A stretch of 49,013 bases of DNA, taken from contig DAORPQ010000014.1 in the NCBI GenBank assembly GCA_035442025.1, forward strand, positions 1 to 49,013, given 5' to 3'. This DNA is from Competibacter_A sp003527885. Lineage in GTDB: Bacteria; Pseudomonadota; Gammaproteobacteria; Competibacterales; Competibacteraceae. Below the pieces are notes generated by a model. That model worked only from the letters and a program-made list of their open reading frames with translations. It searched no databases and was not told the origin of the DNA. This document shows, in pieces, positions 1-6,785 of the stretch (its first letter is position 1; each line of letters begins with the position of its first letter). A program made the translations under genes and the position numbers.

Positions 1-580
1 CCGCCACGTAGTCGCTACTGCTCCGGTTTCGGCCGCTATATTCAGCGCTCGCGGCGAACTGCCGGGAGATCGACTCCGCTTCCGCGCTCACCGCTGCCGC
101 ACTTTGGCATTGCGCCGCCTGGAAACGGTTCGACCAGTAGCTAAAGCCGGCGCTGTCGGGCAGCCGGTTGAAGAAACCCCGATAAAAATCCACCACCGCA
201 TTGATTTCGGCGCGGGCGTTCGCGGCGCCGTACAACCCTTGCATGTAAGTGGCAAACTCGGGCGAAAACACGAACGAGAACAAAACCACGCTGCGCGGTA
301 GGCCGGCCGCCAACTGGTTGGTCCAGTAGCTCAACCCGCTGCTGTCGGGCGCGCGGTTGAAGAAAGTCCGGTAGATGTCGGTCACGTACTGGCTGTTGCT
401 GGCGCTCTTGGCCAAATATTCGGTGCTGGTGAAGAACTGGCCGGCCATGACCCGGAAAGCTTCACTGACATCGACCCCCAGCCCTTCCAACCGGACGATT
501 TCGGCTTGCCAGTACGCCAAGCCCCCCGCGTCCGGCGCACGGTTGAGAATCGATTGGTAGTACTGGGTGATCAGGGTTTG
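1..580 (-). repeat. DUF4214 C-terminal module, copy 1 (partial)
   Basis: This is the C-terminal part of the metalloprotease. It matches the C-terminus of the beta-helix protein at 43891-44640 nearly residue for residue (GLGVDV, EAFRVMAG, PRSVVLFSF, YMQGL, AVVDFYRGF, RFQAAQCQ vs RFRAAQCQ). The DNA is also similar, for example around 550-580 and 44611-44640. The copy is cut by the left edge. Confidence 0.85.
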
Positions 581-2254
581 GGCGGGGGTGCTAGCCGCGG
601 TGAAGGTCGCGGTAACGCTTTTGGCGGCGCTCATGGCGATTTGGCAACTACCCGTACCGGAACAGGCTCCGCTCCAGCCCGAGAAAGTGGAGCCGCTGGC
701 CGGGACGGCCTTCAAGGTCACGCTGGTCCCGCCGGCGTAGGTCTCGCCACAGTCGGTCCCGCAGTTGATGCCGGTCGGGCTGCTCGTTACCGTGCCGCTG
801 CCGGATTTGGTCACCGTCAACGCATAAGCGGTCGAAGGCGCGGGCGGCGGGGCGCTGCGAAACCCCGCCACCGCCATGCGGGTGTTGTTTAACGACAGGG
901 CATTGTTGGCCGAGTTGGCCGCCGTCTCGCTCACCCCGCAGGCGATGCCGCCCGCGCAGGTGATGGCCGGGTTCGAGAACTTGCCGATCCGGGGACTGAG
1001 GTAGCTCATCACCGTGCCGAAGGTGCCGCTGACGCCGTAGCCGTAAGAATAGGGGTAGGCGCCGATCCCGCCGCCGGAGTTGGCGCGGTCGTGCAGGCTG
1101 CCCATGTTGTGGCCGAGTTCGTGGACGAAGCTCAAATCCAGACAGTAATAACCGGAGCCGTTGACATCCCGGCCGTCGCCGATGACCGAATAGCCGTAGT
1201 TGGCATAAGCCGAAATCGGTTGTCCGCCGTAGCCGCCGATCCAGGCCACCCCGCAACTGCCGGATGTGCTGTGGTTGAACGGGCGGACCAGCGAGACCAA
1301 ATCCGCGCCGTAGGTATCGCGCAAGCCAGCGACCCCCGCCAGCGCCGGATCGCTGCCGCCGGTCAGCGCATCGAGCGCGGCGTCGTTGGTCGTAGTGTCG
1401 CTGTAATTGACCTGCTGGCTGCGGACCAGACGCAGGTTGATGTAGATGCCGCTGTCGCGATAGGCCTGGTTGGACAGGGCCACCAACTGGTCCAGCCGGG
1501 CCGACAGGCCGCTGCCCAGCCGGCTGGCCAGACCCGGCGTGTACAAAATCATCACGTCGATGGTGGCCGATGTGGTGTCGGCGGCCATCGGCACGGCCCG
1601 AGCGTCGTGCCCCCGGTCGACGGCGCCGGCTCCGCGCTTGCTGTCGAGCAGGGGCATTTGAAGGCCTTCCGGCAACGGGACGACGGCGTCATCACCCGGT
1701 TCCAGCGGCTTCAAACCCGCCGCTTGCGGGTCGACCAACCACTCCCCACCGGCGTCGGACTCGATCAAAAACTCGCCGTCCGGGGTCAGGATGCGACCCG
1801 ACGCGCCTTCCTCGCCGAAGGTGATGACGGCGCGGTAATCGTCGCCGTATTCCCTGAGATAACCCGACCAAGTGACGTTGCCGCTGGGGTGATCCTGGCG
1901 GCCGTCGTAAACCAGCTCATAACTGACGCCAAACGGCAGCGAAAAACGCGCCTTGGCCCGCAACGGCAGGTCGGCGATGGCCCGGTTGAGCCGGACCGGT
2001 TCGCGCCCGATCCGCGCACGGCCGGCGCGCATCGCTTGGGGACCGGTCGCCGGCGCTGGGGCGAACAGCTCGACGGCGGCCTCCGGCGCGACTGCTTGCG
2101 GCCCAGGCCCGGCGGCCACCGCCGACAGCCCCGACCCCAGCAGCGTCAAACCGAGAGCGACCACCGAGCGACGCCGCGCGGGAGAATGGCTTCGAAGGGC
2201 GCTAAAAGAGGAATTATCCTTTTGAAACAAGGATTGATGAAGAAAATTTGCCAT
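1..2254 (-). CDS. Secreted metzincin metalloprotease with C-terminal DUF4214 modules (3' end outside window)
   Basis: An uninterrupted minus-strand frame of 751 codons runs from ATG 2254 off the left edge. The N-terminus has a long basic n-region and a hydrophobic stretch ending AVAAG, consistent with a Sec signal peptide. The zinc motif HELGHNMGSLHD begins at about residue 378, and a Met-turn (GTVMSYLS) follows, so this is a metzincin endopeptidase (M12/reprolysin-like). A glycine/cysteine-rich InlB-type 'bacterial repeat' spans about 477-552. From about residue 559 come DUF4214 units (QTLITQYYQSILNRAPD, YVTDIYRTFFNRAPD, VVDFYRGFFNRLPD). The SD is AAAGGTG, about 10 nt before the ATG. The leader holds a c-di-GMP riboswitch. 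By comparison with the paralogous module at 43891-44640, roughly 50-60 residues are missing beyond the edge. The substrate is unknown; a role in processing surface proteins is inferred. Confidence 0.9.
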   Translation of the reverse strand, partial: MANFLHQSLFQKDNSSFSALRSHSPARRRSVVALGLTLLGSGLSAVAAGPGPQAVAPEAAVELFAPAPATGPQAMRAGRARIGREPVRLNRAIADLPLRAKARFSLPFGVSYELVYDGRQDHPSGNVTWSGYLREYGDDYRAVITFGEEGASGRILTPDGEFLIESDAGGEWLVDPQAAGLKPLEPGDDAVVPLPEGLQMPLLDSKRGAGAVDRGHDARAVPMAADTTSATIDVMILYTPGLASRLGSGLSARLDQLVALSNQAYRDSGIYINLRLVRSQQVNYSDTTTNDAALDALTGGSDPALAGVAGLRDTYGADLVSLVRPFNHSTSGSCGVAWIGGYGGQPISAYANYGYSVIGDGRDVNGSGYYCLDLSFVHELGHNMGSLHDRANSGGGIGAYPYSYGYGVSGTFGTVMSYLSPRIGKFSNPAITCAGGIACGVSETAANSANNALSLNNTRMAVAGFRSAPPPAPSTAYALTVTKSGSGTVTSSPTGINCGTDCGETYAGGTSVTLKAVPASGSTFSGWSGACSGTGSCQIAMSAAKSVTATFTAASTPAQTLITQYYQSILNRAPDAGGLAYWQAEIVRLEGLGVDVSEAFRVMAGQFFTSTEYLAKSASNSQYVTDIYRTFFNRAPDSSGLSYWTNQLAAGLPRSVVLFSFVFSPEFATYMQGLYGAANARAEINAVVDFYRGFFNRLPDSAGFSYWSNRFQAAQCQSAAAVSAEAESISRQFAASAEYSGRNRSSSDYVA

Positions 2255-2312
2255 GATGACAGCACACCTTTGATTTTGAATGTGCGGTCTCAGGTCAAGC
2301 CTTATACGCAGA

Positions 2313-2340
2313 GAAAAGCCGACGCGCCGCGAACGGCGTT
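2313..2340 (-). terminator. Possible expression-platform hairpin downstream of the c-di-GMP riboswitch
   Basis: On the minus strand, just after the riboswitch, CGCCG-TTCG-CGGCG forms a UUCG-tetraloop hairpin (2325-2338). A second CGGC copy follows and then TTTTCT (2312-2317). The alternative pairing GCCG with the distal CGGC would place the T-run directly at the stem, as in an intrinsic terminator. This suggests transcriptional attenuation of the protease gene, but the pairing switch with the aptamer was not modelled. Confidence 0.4.
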
Positions 2341-2346
2341 GAATCT

Positions 2347-2424
2347 GGCGGTTCCGCTGTCATAGGGCAAGGCCCCTTAGACCGGTGACTTTGCGTCACT
2401 ACCTTTCGGTAGTTATGCCTTTGC
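2347..2424 (-). promoter_or_regulatory. GEMM-I cyclic-di-GMP riboswitch
   Basis: The minus strand contains the hallmark GEMM-I elements in order. First is GGCATAAC, then a stem CTACC-GAAA-GGTAG with the GNRA tetraloop (2399-2412). Next is TGACGCAAAGTCACCGG followed by TCTAAGG, then a small P3 hairpin AGGG/CCCT. The closing segment is GACAGCGGAACCGCC. These align one-to-one with the Vc2 aptamer (GACGCAAAGCC, CCGGCCTAA, GGTAGCGG). The base equivalent to G20 is G, as in c-di-GMP-type rather than the A20 cGAMP-type variants. It sits about 90 nt before the metalloprotease start on the same strand. Ligand specificity is inferred from consensus. Confidence 0.88.
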
Positions 2425-2544
2425 AGATTGACTCTTGCACAGAGAAAAATTGCGAATAGTATGCCAAGAGTTACTAATTTTTGAAATAATGCTGATTATT
2501 AACCTTATGTTTGCCTGTTGCAAGACGTGGAGTGTATCCCATTC

Positions 2545-2952
2545 ATGAATCACTTTATCCGCTTTAGTACCGGCCGATCCCAAGAGCTGATCGACATCAC
2601 CGAGCGTGTGCGGGCGCTGGCGCGTGAAAGCAAGGTCACGAATGGCTTGATCAACGTCTACGCGCAAGGCGCGACCGCAGCCATCATGATTCAGGAGAAC
2701 TGGGATGAAAGCGTGCCGCTGGATGTGATCGACCTGCTGCACAAATTGATTCCACCCGGCGTTTGGCTGCACGACCAACAAGACGGCAACGGCGACGCCC
2801 ATCTGAAGGCGGGCCTGATCGGCCCGTCCGAAACCATCCCGATCATCGACGGGCAGTTGGGGCTATCAACCTGGCAGGGAATTTTTTTCTGTGAGTTCGA
2901 CGGCCCGCGCGCGACGCGAACCGTGGTGTGTACCGTGTTGCCGGCGGGCTGA
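2545..2952 (+). CDS. yjbQ: YjbQ/UPF0047 family protein
   Basis: The 135-residue protein belongs to the YjbQ family, sometimes annotated as secondary thiamine-phosphate synthase; its physiological role is uncertain. Family signatures visible are an early 'IDITERV', 'GLINVYAQGATAAI' (family: G.. .vf..HtTaai), an acidic helix with DLL, the central 'GDAHLKAGLIGPSETIPI' (family: GnAhaHl.a.l.G.s..ipi), and 'WQGIFFCEFDGPRATRTV' (family: GtWQ.if..E.DGpR.R.v). In this copy several histidines of the usual N-terminal HtTa motif are replaced by QGAT. I chose ATG 2545, preceded by GGAG about 12 nt upstream. An in-frame TTG at 2518 would add nine residues. The gene is cytosolic and apparently monocistronic. 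Confidence 0.82.
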   Translation: MNHFIRFSTGRSQELIDITERVRALARESKVTNGLINVYAQGATAAIMIQENWDESVPLDVIDLLHKLIPPGVWLHDQQDGNGDAHLKAGLIGPSETIPIIDGQLGLSTWQGIFFCEFDGPRATRTVVCTVLPAG

Positions 2953-3002
2953 AGCTGAGCCCACCGGCGTTGTGCGGGCGCCGCGGCGCTATTGAAAATC
3001 GC

Positions 3003-3413
3003 TCAGTGCTTGCCGGGCGCCATCGGCACGCCCCGGCGTTCGTAGTTGATGTAAGCCTGAATGGCGACCATGCGGGGATCGTCGATCGCCATGGGCTGTC
3101 CTTCCGCCGGATTGCGGATACACCAGTTGATCATGTCCGCGATCAACGCCACCTTTCCAAGCTGTTTTTGAAATTTGGGATAGGTTTCCGGGTGGGTGTT
3201 GGCCGCGTTAGGATGACATTGGGCGCAGGATACCCCATTGCTTCCCAAGGCTCGGGTCCACAGCTCTCGACCTTGCTTGACCACCTCCATGAATTGTCCC
3301 TCCCAGCGCTTCAAATCCTCCTGGGAAAATTCATCGGCTTGTACGGGCAGGGTGCCGGCCATCCCGACCATGAGGACGACGGGAACCCATCTTGTCAGTT
3401 GCCGTGAGCGCAT
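3003..3413 (-). CDS. Exported mono-heme c-type cytochrome
   Basis: A 136-residue protein with an N-terminal signal peptide (basic MRSRQLTR, hydrophobic VPVVLMVGMAGTL, VQA cleavage site). It carries one CxxCH heme site, CAQCH at residues 63-67. The C-terminal pattern 'INWCIRNP...AIDDPRMVAIQAYINY' resembles the SoxA/SoxX/TsdA class of cytochromes. The start at 3413 has an excellent SD (AGGAGGAG); a longer frame upstream lacks one. It is the last gene of a three-gene operon with the phosphoesterase (13-nt gap) and the di-heme peroxidase. It is likely a periplasmic electron carrier for the peroxidase, which is inference from context. I see no second heme site. Confidence 0.85.
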   Translation of the reverse strand: MRSRQLTRWVPVVLMVGMAGTLPVQADEFSQEDLKRWEGQFMEVVKQGRELWTRALGSNGVSCAQCHPNAANTHPETYPKFQKQLGKVALIADMINWCIRNPAEGQPMAIDDPRMVAIQAYINYERRGVPMAPGKH

Positions 3414-3426
3414 CGGTGCTCTCCTC

Positions 3427-4500
3427 CTAAAAGTGAACTTGGGGCGGAATCCGGTTTTCCGCAAGCTGGTAGCCGGTATCCTCGGGTTGACGGGTCTTGG
3501 GGTTGAAAGCCACCGCGCGACGGGCATTGTTGTAAAGGTTGTAGCGCATATCCACGTTGCCCGTCGCAATGTTGATGAATTGCCAGCCGGTCGCGTCGCG
3601 CTCGAAAAAGGGGTCGGCCCGGTTCATCGGCACGGTCAGCTTGGGTAGATGTTGCTCGACTTGGGCGTAGGTCGAGGGATAGGGCCACGGCCACGCCGTC
3701 GCCATGACCGCGTGAAAGCTGATGTTGCCGATCTGGTTGTACTGGATTTGGTGGACGTGGCCGTAAATGACAGTGACTTTCTTGAAAGGCTTGAGCAGCG
3801 CCTGCACTTCTTCGGCGTCTTCCGTCCAGAAATTCCAGCCCTTGTAGATTTTTTGGATGGGGGAATGGGAAAAAACGACGATGGGAGTCTCTTTGTTGAT
3901 TTTTTGTAAATCGTTCTTCAGCCATTGCCGCTGCTGCTCGCCGACCATGAACGGCGAACCGTTGGGGTTGTCCAACCCCGCCATTTCCAACATGCGCTGT
4001 TCGGCGGTCGGCCAGCGCTTATGGGTCCAATCATCGTAGGTGAGGATGCTGTTCAACACCACGAAATGCACGCCCTTGTGATCGAAGCTGTAGTATTGCG
4101 GGCCGAACAACTGTTCCCAGTACTTGCCCAGATCCAGGTAGTAATCGTGCTCGCCCATCATATAACGGACTTTGCCGTGCAAGGCCGACATGATTTCAGC
4201 GCCGTGGTCGAGTTCCGGCTTGCTGCCCAACTGCGCGAGGTCGCCACCGTACATGATGAAATCGGGCTTGGGCGTCAGCAGGTTGGTTTCCGCCACCGCC
4301 CGAATCAGCCCGCGATCCCAGTTGCGGACGAACTCGACGCCTTTGATGTGTTGGATATGCGAGTCCGAAATAAAAGCGAAGGTAAAATTTTCCTCGGTGT
4401 TGGCGAAAGCCAGCTCCACCAGACTGACCGGCAAGGCGCCGATGGCGGCCAAGGCACCGGCCCCTTTCAGGAAATCCCGACGGCTGATTGGCGTGTTCAT
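3427..4500 (-). CDS. Tat-exported calcineurin-like metallophosphoesterase
   Basis: The 357-residue protein starts with a twin-arginine signal (SRRDFLKGAGALAAIGALP), so it is exported folded, probably with its metals. Metallophosphoesterase motifs appear in order: DSH (D46, H48), GGDLAQ (D87), GEHDYY at about 116-121, FSHSP at about 211 and YGHVHQ at about 246. The usual GNH(D/E) motif reads GEHD, so the metal-ligand Asn is replaced by Glu. Its ATG overlaps the stop of the upstream peroxidase gene by 4 nt, indicating translational coupling. The substrate cannot be read from sequence. Pairing with heme proteins is unusual for this family. Confidence 0.88.
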   Translation of the reverse strand: MNTPISRRDFLKGAGALAAIGALPVSLVELAFANTEENFTFAFISDSHIQHIKGVEFVRNWDRGLIRAVAETNLLTPKPDFIMYGGDLAQLGSKPELDHGAEIMSALHGKVRYMMGEHDYYLDLGKYWEQLFGPQYYSFDHKGVHFVVLNSILTYDDWTHKRWPTAEQRMLEMAGLDNPNGSPFMVGEQQRQWLKNDLQKINKETPIVVFSHSPIQKIYKGWNFWTEDAEEVQALLKPFKKVTVIYGHVHQIQYNQIGNISFHAVMATAWPWPYPSTYAQVEQHLPKLTVPMNRADPFFERDATGWQFINIATGNVDMRYNLYNNARRAVAFNPKTRQPEDTGYQLAENRIPPQVHF

Positions 4501-5645
4501 GGCTTGCTCCCGGTCGTGGTGGGCTGGGGGGTTGTTTGGGTGGCGGTCGCTACGTTGGCGTACTGCGGGCTGGTCAGCGCCTCCATGAAGGCGACGAGGT
4601 CATCGATTTGCGTGTCGGTCAGATGCAGTGGGCGGATGCCGCCGCTCAGATACGCATTCACCCGCTCGCCTTGCCGGTTTACCCCACCGTTGTTGTAATG
4701 CACCATGACCTCTCGCAGCGTCTTCAGGCTGCCATCGTGCATGTAGGGCGCGGTGACCGCGACATTACGCAGCGTCGGCGTTTTGAAAGCGCCCAGCTCA
4801 TCGACCAAGCTGGTCACCGCGAAACGGCCGAGTTCCGAGGTCTTCTTATCGCCCAGCACGGCTTTATCGACATTCGCTCCTCGCGCTTTGGCCTCTAAAA
4901 AAGCCGTCGCCAAACCGGGAACCTGATCTTGAATTTGATTGATGCCGACGCCGATGTTATGAAACCGATGGTCGGTAAACAAAGCGTGATCTTGCTCCAC
5001 GGTATGGCAGGATACGCAGCGGCCTTCATTCAAAAATAGCGCGAAACCCCGCACTTGGGCCGGGGTCAGCGCTCCGGTTTCCCCGCCAAAATAATAGCGG
5101 TCGAAGGGTGAATCGCCGGCGATCAGAGTCCTCTCGAAGGCGGCGATCGCCCGAGAGACTTCAACCATGGTGACGGCTTCACCGGATTTGCCGAACACCG
5201 CTCGAAACGCCTTTTGGTAGTCGGGATCAGTCCGGGCGATCTTCAGCACCGGATCGTGATTGGGCAGCGCCATTTCCACGGGATTCAATAAAGGTTGCGT
5301 CGATTGTCGTTCCAGACTAGGCTCGCGACCATCCCAAAACTGCGATTTAAAATAGGCGGCATTGATGACGGTCGGCGCGTTACGGGTGCCCGTCAACCCG
5401 TTGATCCCTTCGGATACCGTTTTAAGGTCGGTAAAGGCTTTTTCGGGGGCGTGGCAATGGGCACAGGCTATTTCGCCCGTGGTGCTGAACCGCCGGTCAT
5501 TGAACAGCTTGGCCCCCAGGGCGATCTTTTCCGGGGTTTGCGGGTTATCGACGGGCACGGGCAGCGGCGGCAACCCCAACGGTTCCGAGTTCGCCCATGG
5601 CGCCATGATGAAGGCGGTAAGGAATAAAACGATCTTAGCGGGCAT
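4497..5645 (-). CDS. Di-heme cytochrome c peroxidase / MauG-family protein
   Basis: The 382-residue protein has a Sec signal (MPAKIVLFLTAFIMAPWANS) and the two heme-binding sites of the bacterial CCP/MauG family: C61-AHC-H65 and C210-VSC-H214. Other conserved segments are 'GAKLFNDRRFS', 'GTRNAPTVINAAY', 'QFWDGREPSLE' and 'FKTPTLRNVAVTAPYMHDGS'. CCPs reduce hydrogen peroxide in the periplasm with electrons from small cytochromes; MauG relatives use the same fold to oxidise other proteins. The start at 5645 has a strong SD (GAGGAGAGGAG). It is first in the operon with the phosphoesterase and the mono-heme cytochrome, and lies divergent from an OxyR-type regulator, which favours a peroxide-stress role. 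Confidence 0.92.
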   Translation of the reverse strand: MPAKIVLFLTAFIMAPWANSEPLGLPPLPVPVDNPQTPEKIALGAKLFNDRRFSTTGEIACAHCHAPEKAFTDLKTVSEGINGLTGTRNAPTVINAAYFKSQFWDGREPSLERQSTQPLLNPVEMALPNHDPVLKIARTDPDYQKAFRAVFGKSGEAVTMVEVSRAIAAFERTLIAGDSPFDRYYFGGETGALTPAQVRGFALFLNEGRCVSCHTVEQDHALFTDHRFHNIGVGINQIQDQVPGLATAFLEAKARGANVDKAVLGDKKTSELGRFAVTSLVDELGAFKTPTLRNVAVTAPYMHDGSLKTLREVMVHYNNGGVNRQGERVNAYLSGGIRPLHLTDTQIDDLVAFMEALTSPQYANVATATQTTPQPTTTGSKP

Positions 5646-5777
5646 CGTGAGTTCTCCTCTCCTCGGTGAATTAGCGCGACCTTGGCTAAACTAGAGTCTA
5701 GAAGCGAGCCGTCTTCGATCAAGATTATTTTTTCGATACCATTGATCGATTCACTCGATATGTCGGAGAAAAAATCG
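5646..5777. promoter_or_regulatory. Divergent control region between the peroxidase operon and oxyR
   Basis: This 132-bp AT-richer spacer separates the two start codons. It holds repeated CGAT elements at 5716, 5734, 5747, 5756 and overlapping the oxyR start at 5775. Several lie in ATCGAT or TCGATA palindromic contexts spaced about 9-19 bp apart, roughly one or two helical turns. OxyR is known to bind extended sites of spaced ATAG-type elements, so autoregulation and operon control from here are plausible. No clean -35/-10 pair could be assigned by eye. Confidence 0.4.
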
Positions 5778-6749
5778 ATGGCGCTACCGGAGTTGCATGT
5801 GACGCTACAAGAGTTGCGCTATTTGGTCGCCGTGGCGGAAGAGAAGCATTTCGAGCGGGCGGCCGAAGTGTGCCATGTCAGTCAATCCACCTTAAGCGCC
5901 CAATTGAAAAAGCTGGAAGAACAACTCAACGTCACCTTATTTGATCGCAGCCAGCGCCAAGCGACCCCGACGCCGATCGGCAGGGAAATCATCGCGCAGG
6001 CGCGTCTCGCCTTGGAGGAAGCGCATAAAATCCAGGAGATTGCCTTGCAGCAGCTAGACCCGATGCAGGGTACTTTGCGAGTCGGGGTGATCCCCACCTT
6101 GGGTCCATATCTGATGCCGCGGCTATTGGCGGAACTGCGGTTCAGCCATCCGGGGCTGCGCCTGTTTCTGCGCGAGGATTTGACCGAGCATCTGGTGCGA
6201 CAGCTGCGGAGCGGGCACCTTGATCTGCTGTTGCTGGCCCTACCCATCCGCCATGAAGGGCTCGAAACGCTGGCGCTGTTCGAGGAACCGTTTCAAGTGG
6301 CTCTGCCGGCCGACCACCCTCTGACCGAACGCAACCAGATCGGAGAAAGCGATTTGCAAGAGCACCGGATCTTGTTGCTCGAAGAAGGGCATTGCTTGCG
6401 CGATCAGGCGCTGGCGATTTGTGAGTCGCCGCAAGTGATCGAAGAATTCGCGGCGACCAGCCTGGAAACCTTGCGCCAGATGGTCGCGCTGGGCATCGGC
6501 CTGACTCTGTTGCCAGAACTGGCGATCCGCTTCTCTCAGATGACCGCTTACCGGCATTGGATCCAAATTCGGCCCTTCGCGCCACCGGCGCCGGCCCGCA
6601 CCATCGGCTTGGTGTGGCGGCGGCAATTTCCCCGGCAAGGCGCCATCAAAACGCTGGCGGCCCTGATCCAGCAGGCTTTGCCGCCGGATTTGGGTCAAGC
6701 GCGGCCTTGCTCGCCCAACCGGTTCATCGTCGACCCTTTGCCACATTGA
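5778..6749 (+). CDS. oxyR: Hydrogen-peroxide-sensing LysR-type regulator OxyR
   Basis: About 323 residues. The N-terminal winged helix (ELRYLVAVAEEKHFERAAEVC, HVSQSTLSAQLKKLEEQL) is followed by a LysR effector domain. The redox pair is clear: GHCLRDQALAIC contains Cys206 and Cys215, nine residues apart exactly as C199/C208 of E. coli OxyR in its GHCLRDQAMGFC motif. Oxidation to a disulfide should therefore switch the regulator. I chose ATG 5778, preceded by GGAGAAA; in-frame ATGs at 5760 and 5682 would add non-homologous residues. It is transcribed away from the di-heme peroxidase operon, its likely target. The C-terminus after about residue 300 is family-variable. Confidence 0.93.
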   Translation: MALPELHVTLQELRYLVAVAEEKHFERAAEVCHVSQSTLSAQLKKLEEQLNVTLFDRSQRQATPTPIGREIIAQARLALEEAHKIQEIALQQLDPMQGTLRVGVIPTLGPYLMPRLLAELRFSHPGLRLFLREDLTEHLVRQLRSGHLDLLLLALPIRHEGLETLALFEEPFQVALPADHPLTERNQIGESDLQEHRILLLEEGHCLRDQALAICESPQVIEEFAATSLETLRQMVALGIGLTLLPELAIRFSQMTAYRHWIQIRPFAPPAPARTIGLVWRRQFPRQGAIKTLAALIQQALPPDLGQARPCSPNRFIVDPLPH

Positions 6750-6785
6750 GGCTTATCTTTTTTTCCGGCTCTCAGTTCGTAAACC

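Noticed and set aside
1091..2365. Long plus-strand open frame opposite the metalloprotease
   Set aside because: Its product has no coherent domain, and the minus strand carries an intact HELGH metalloprotease with signal peptide and SD. The frame is a GC-driven shadow.
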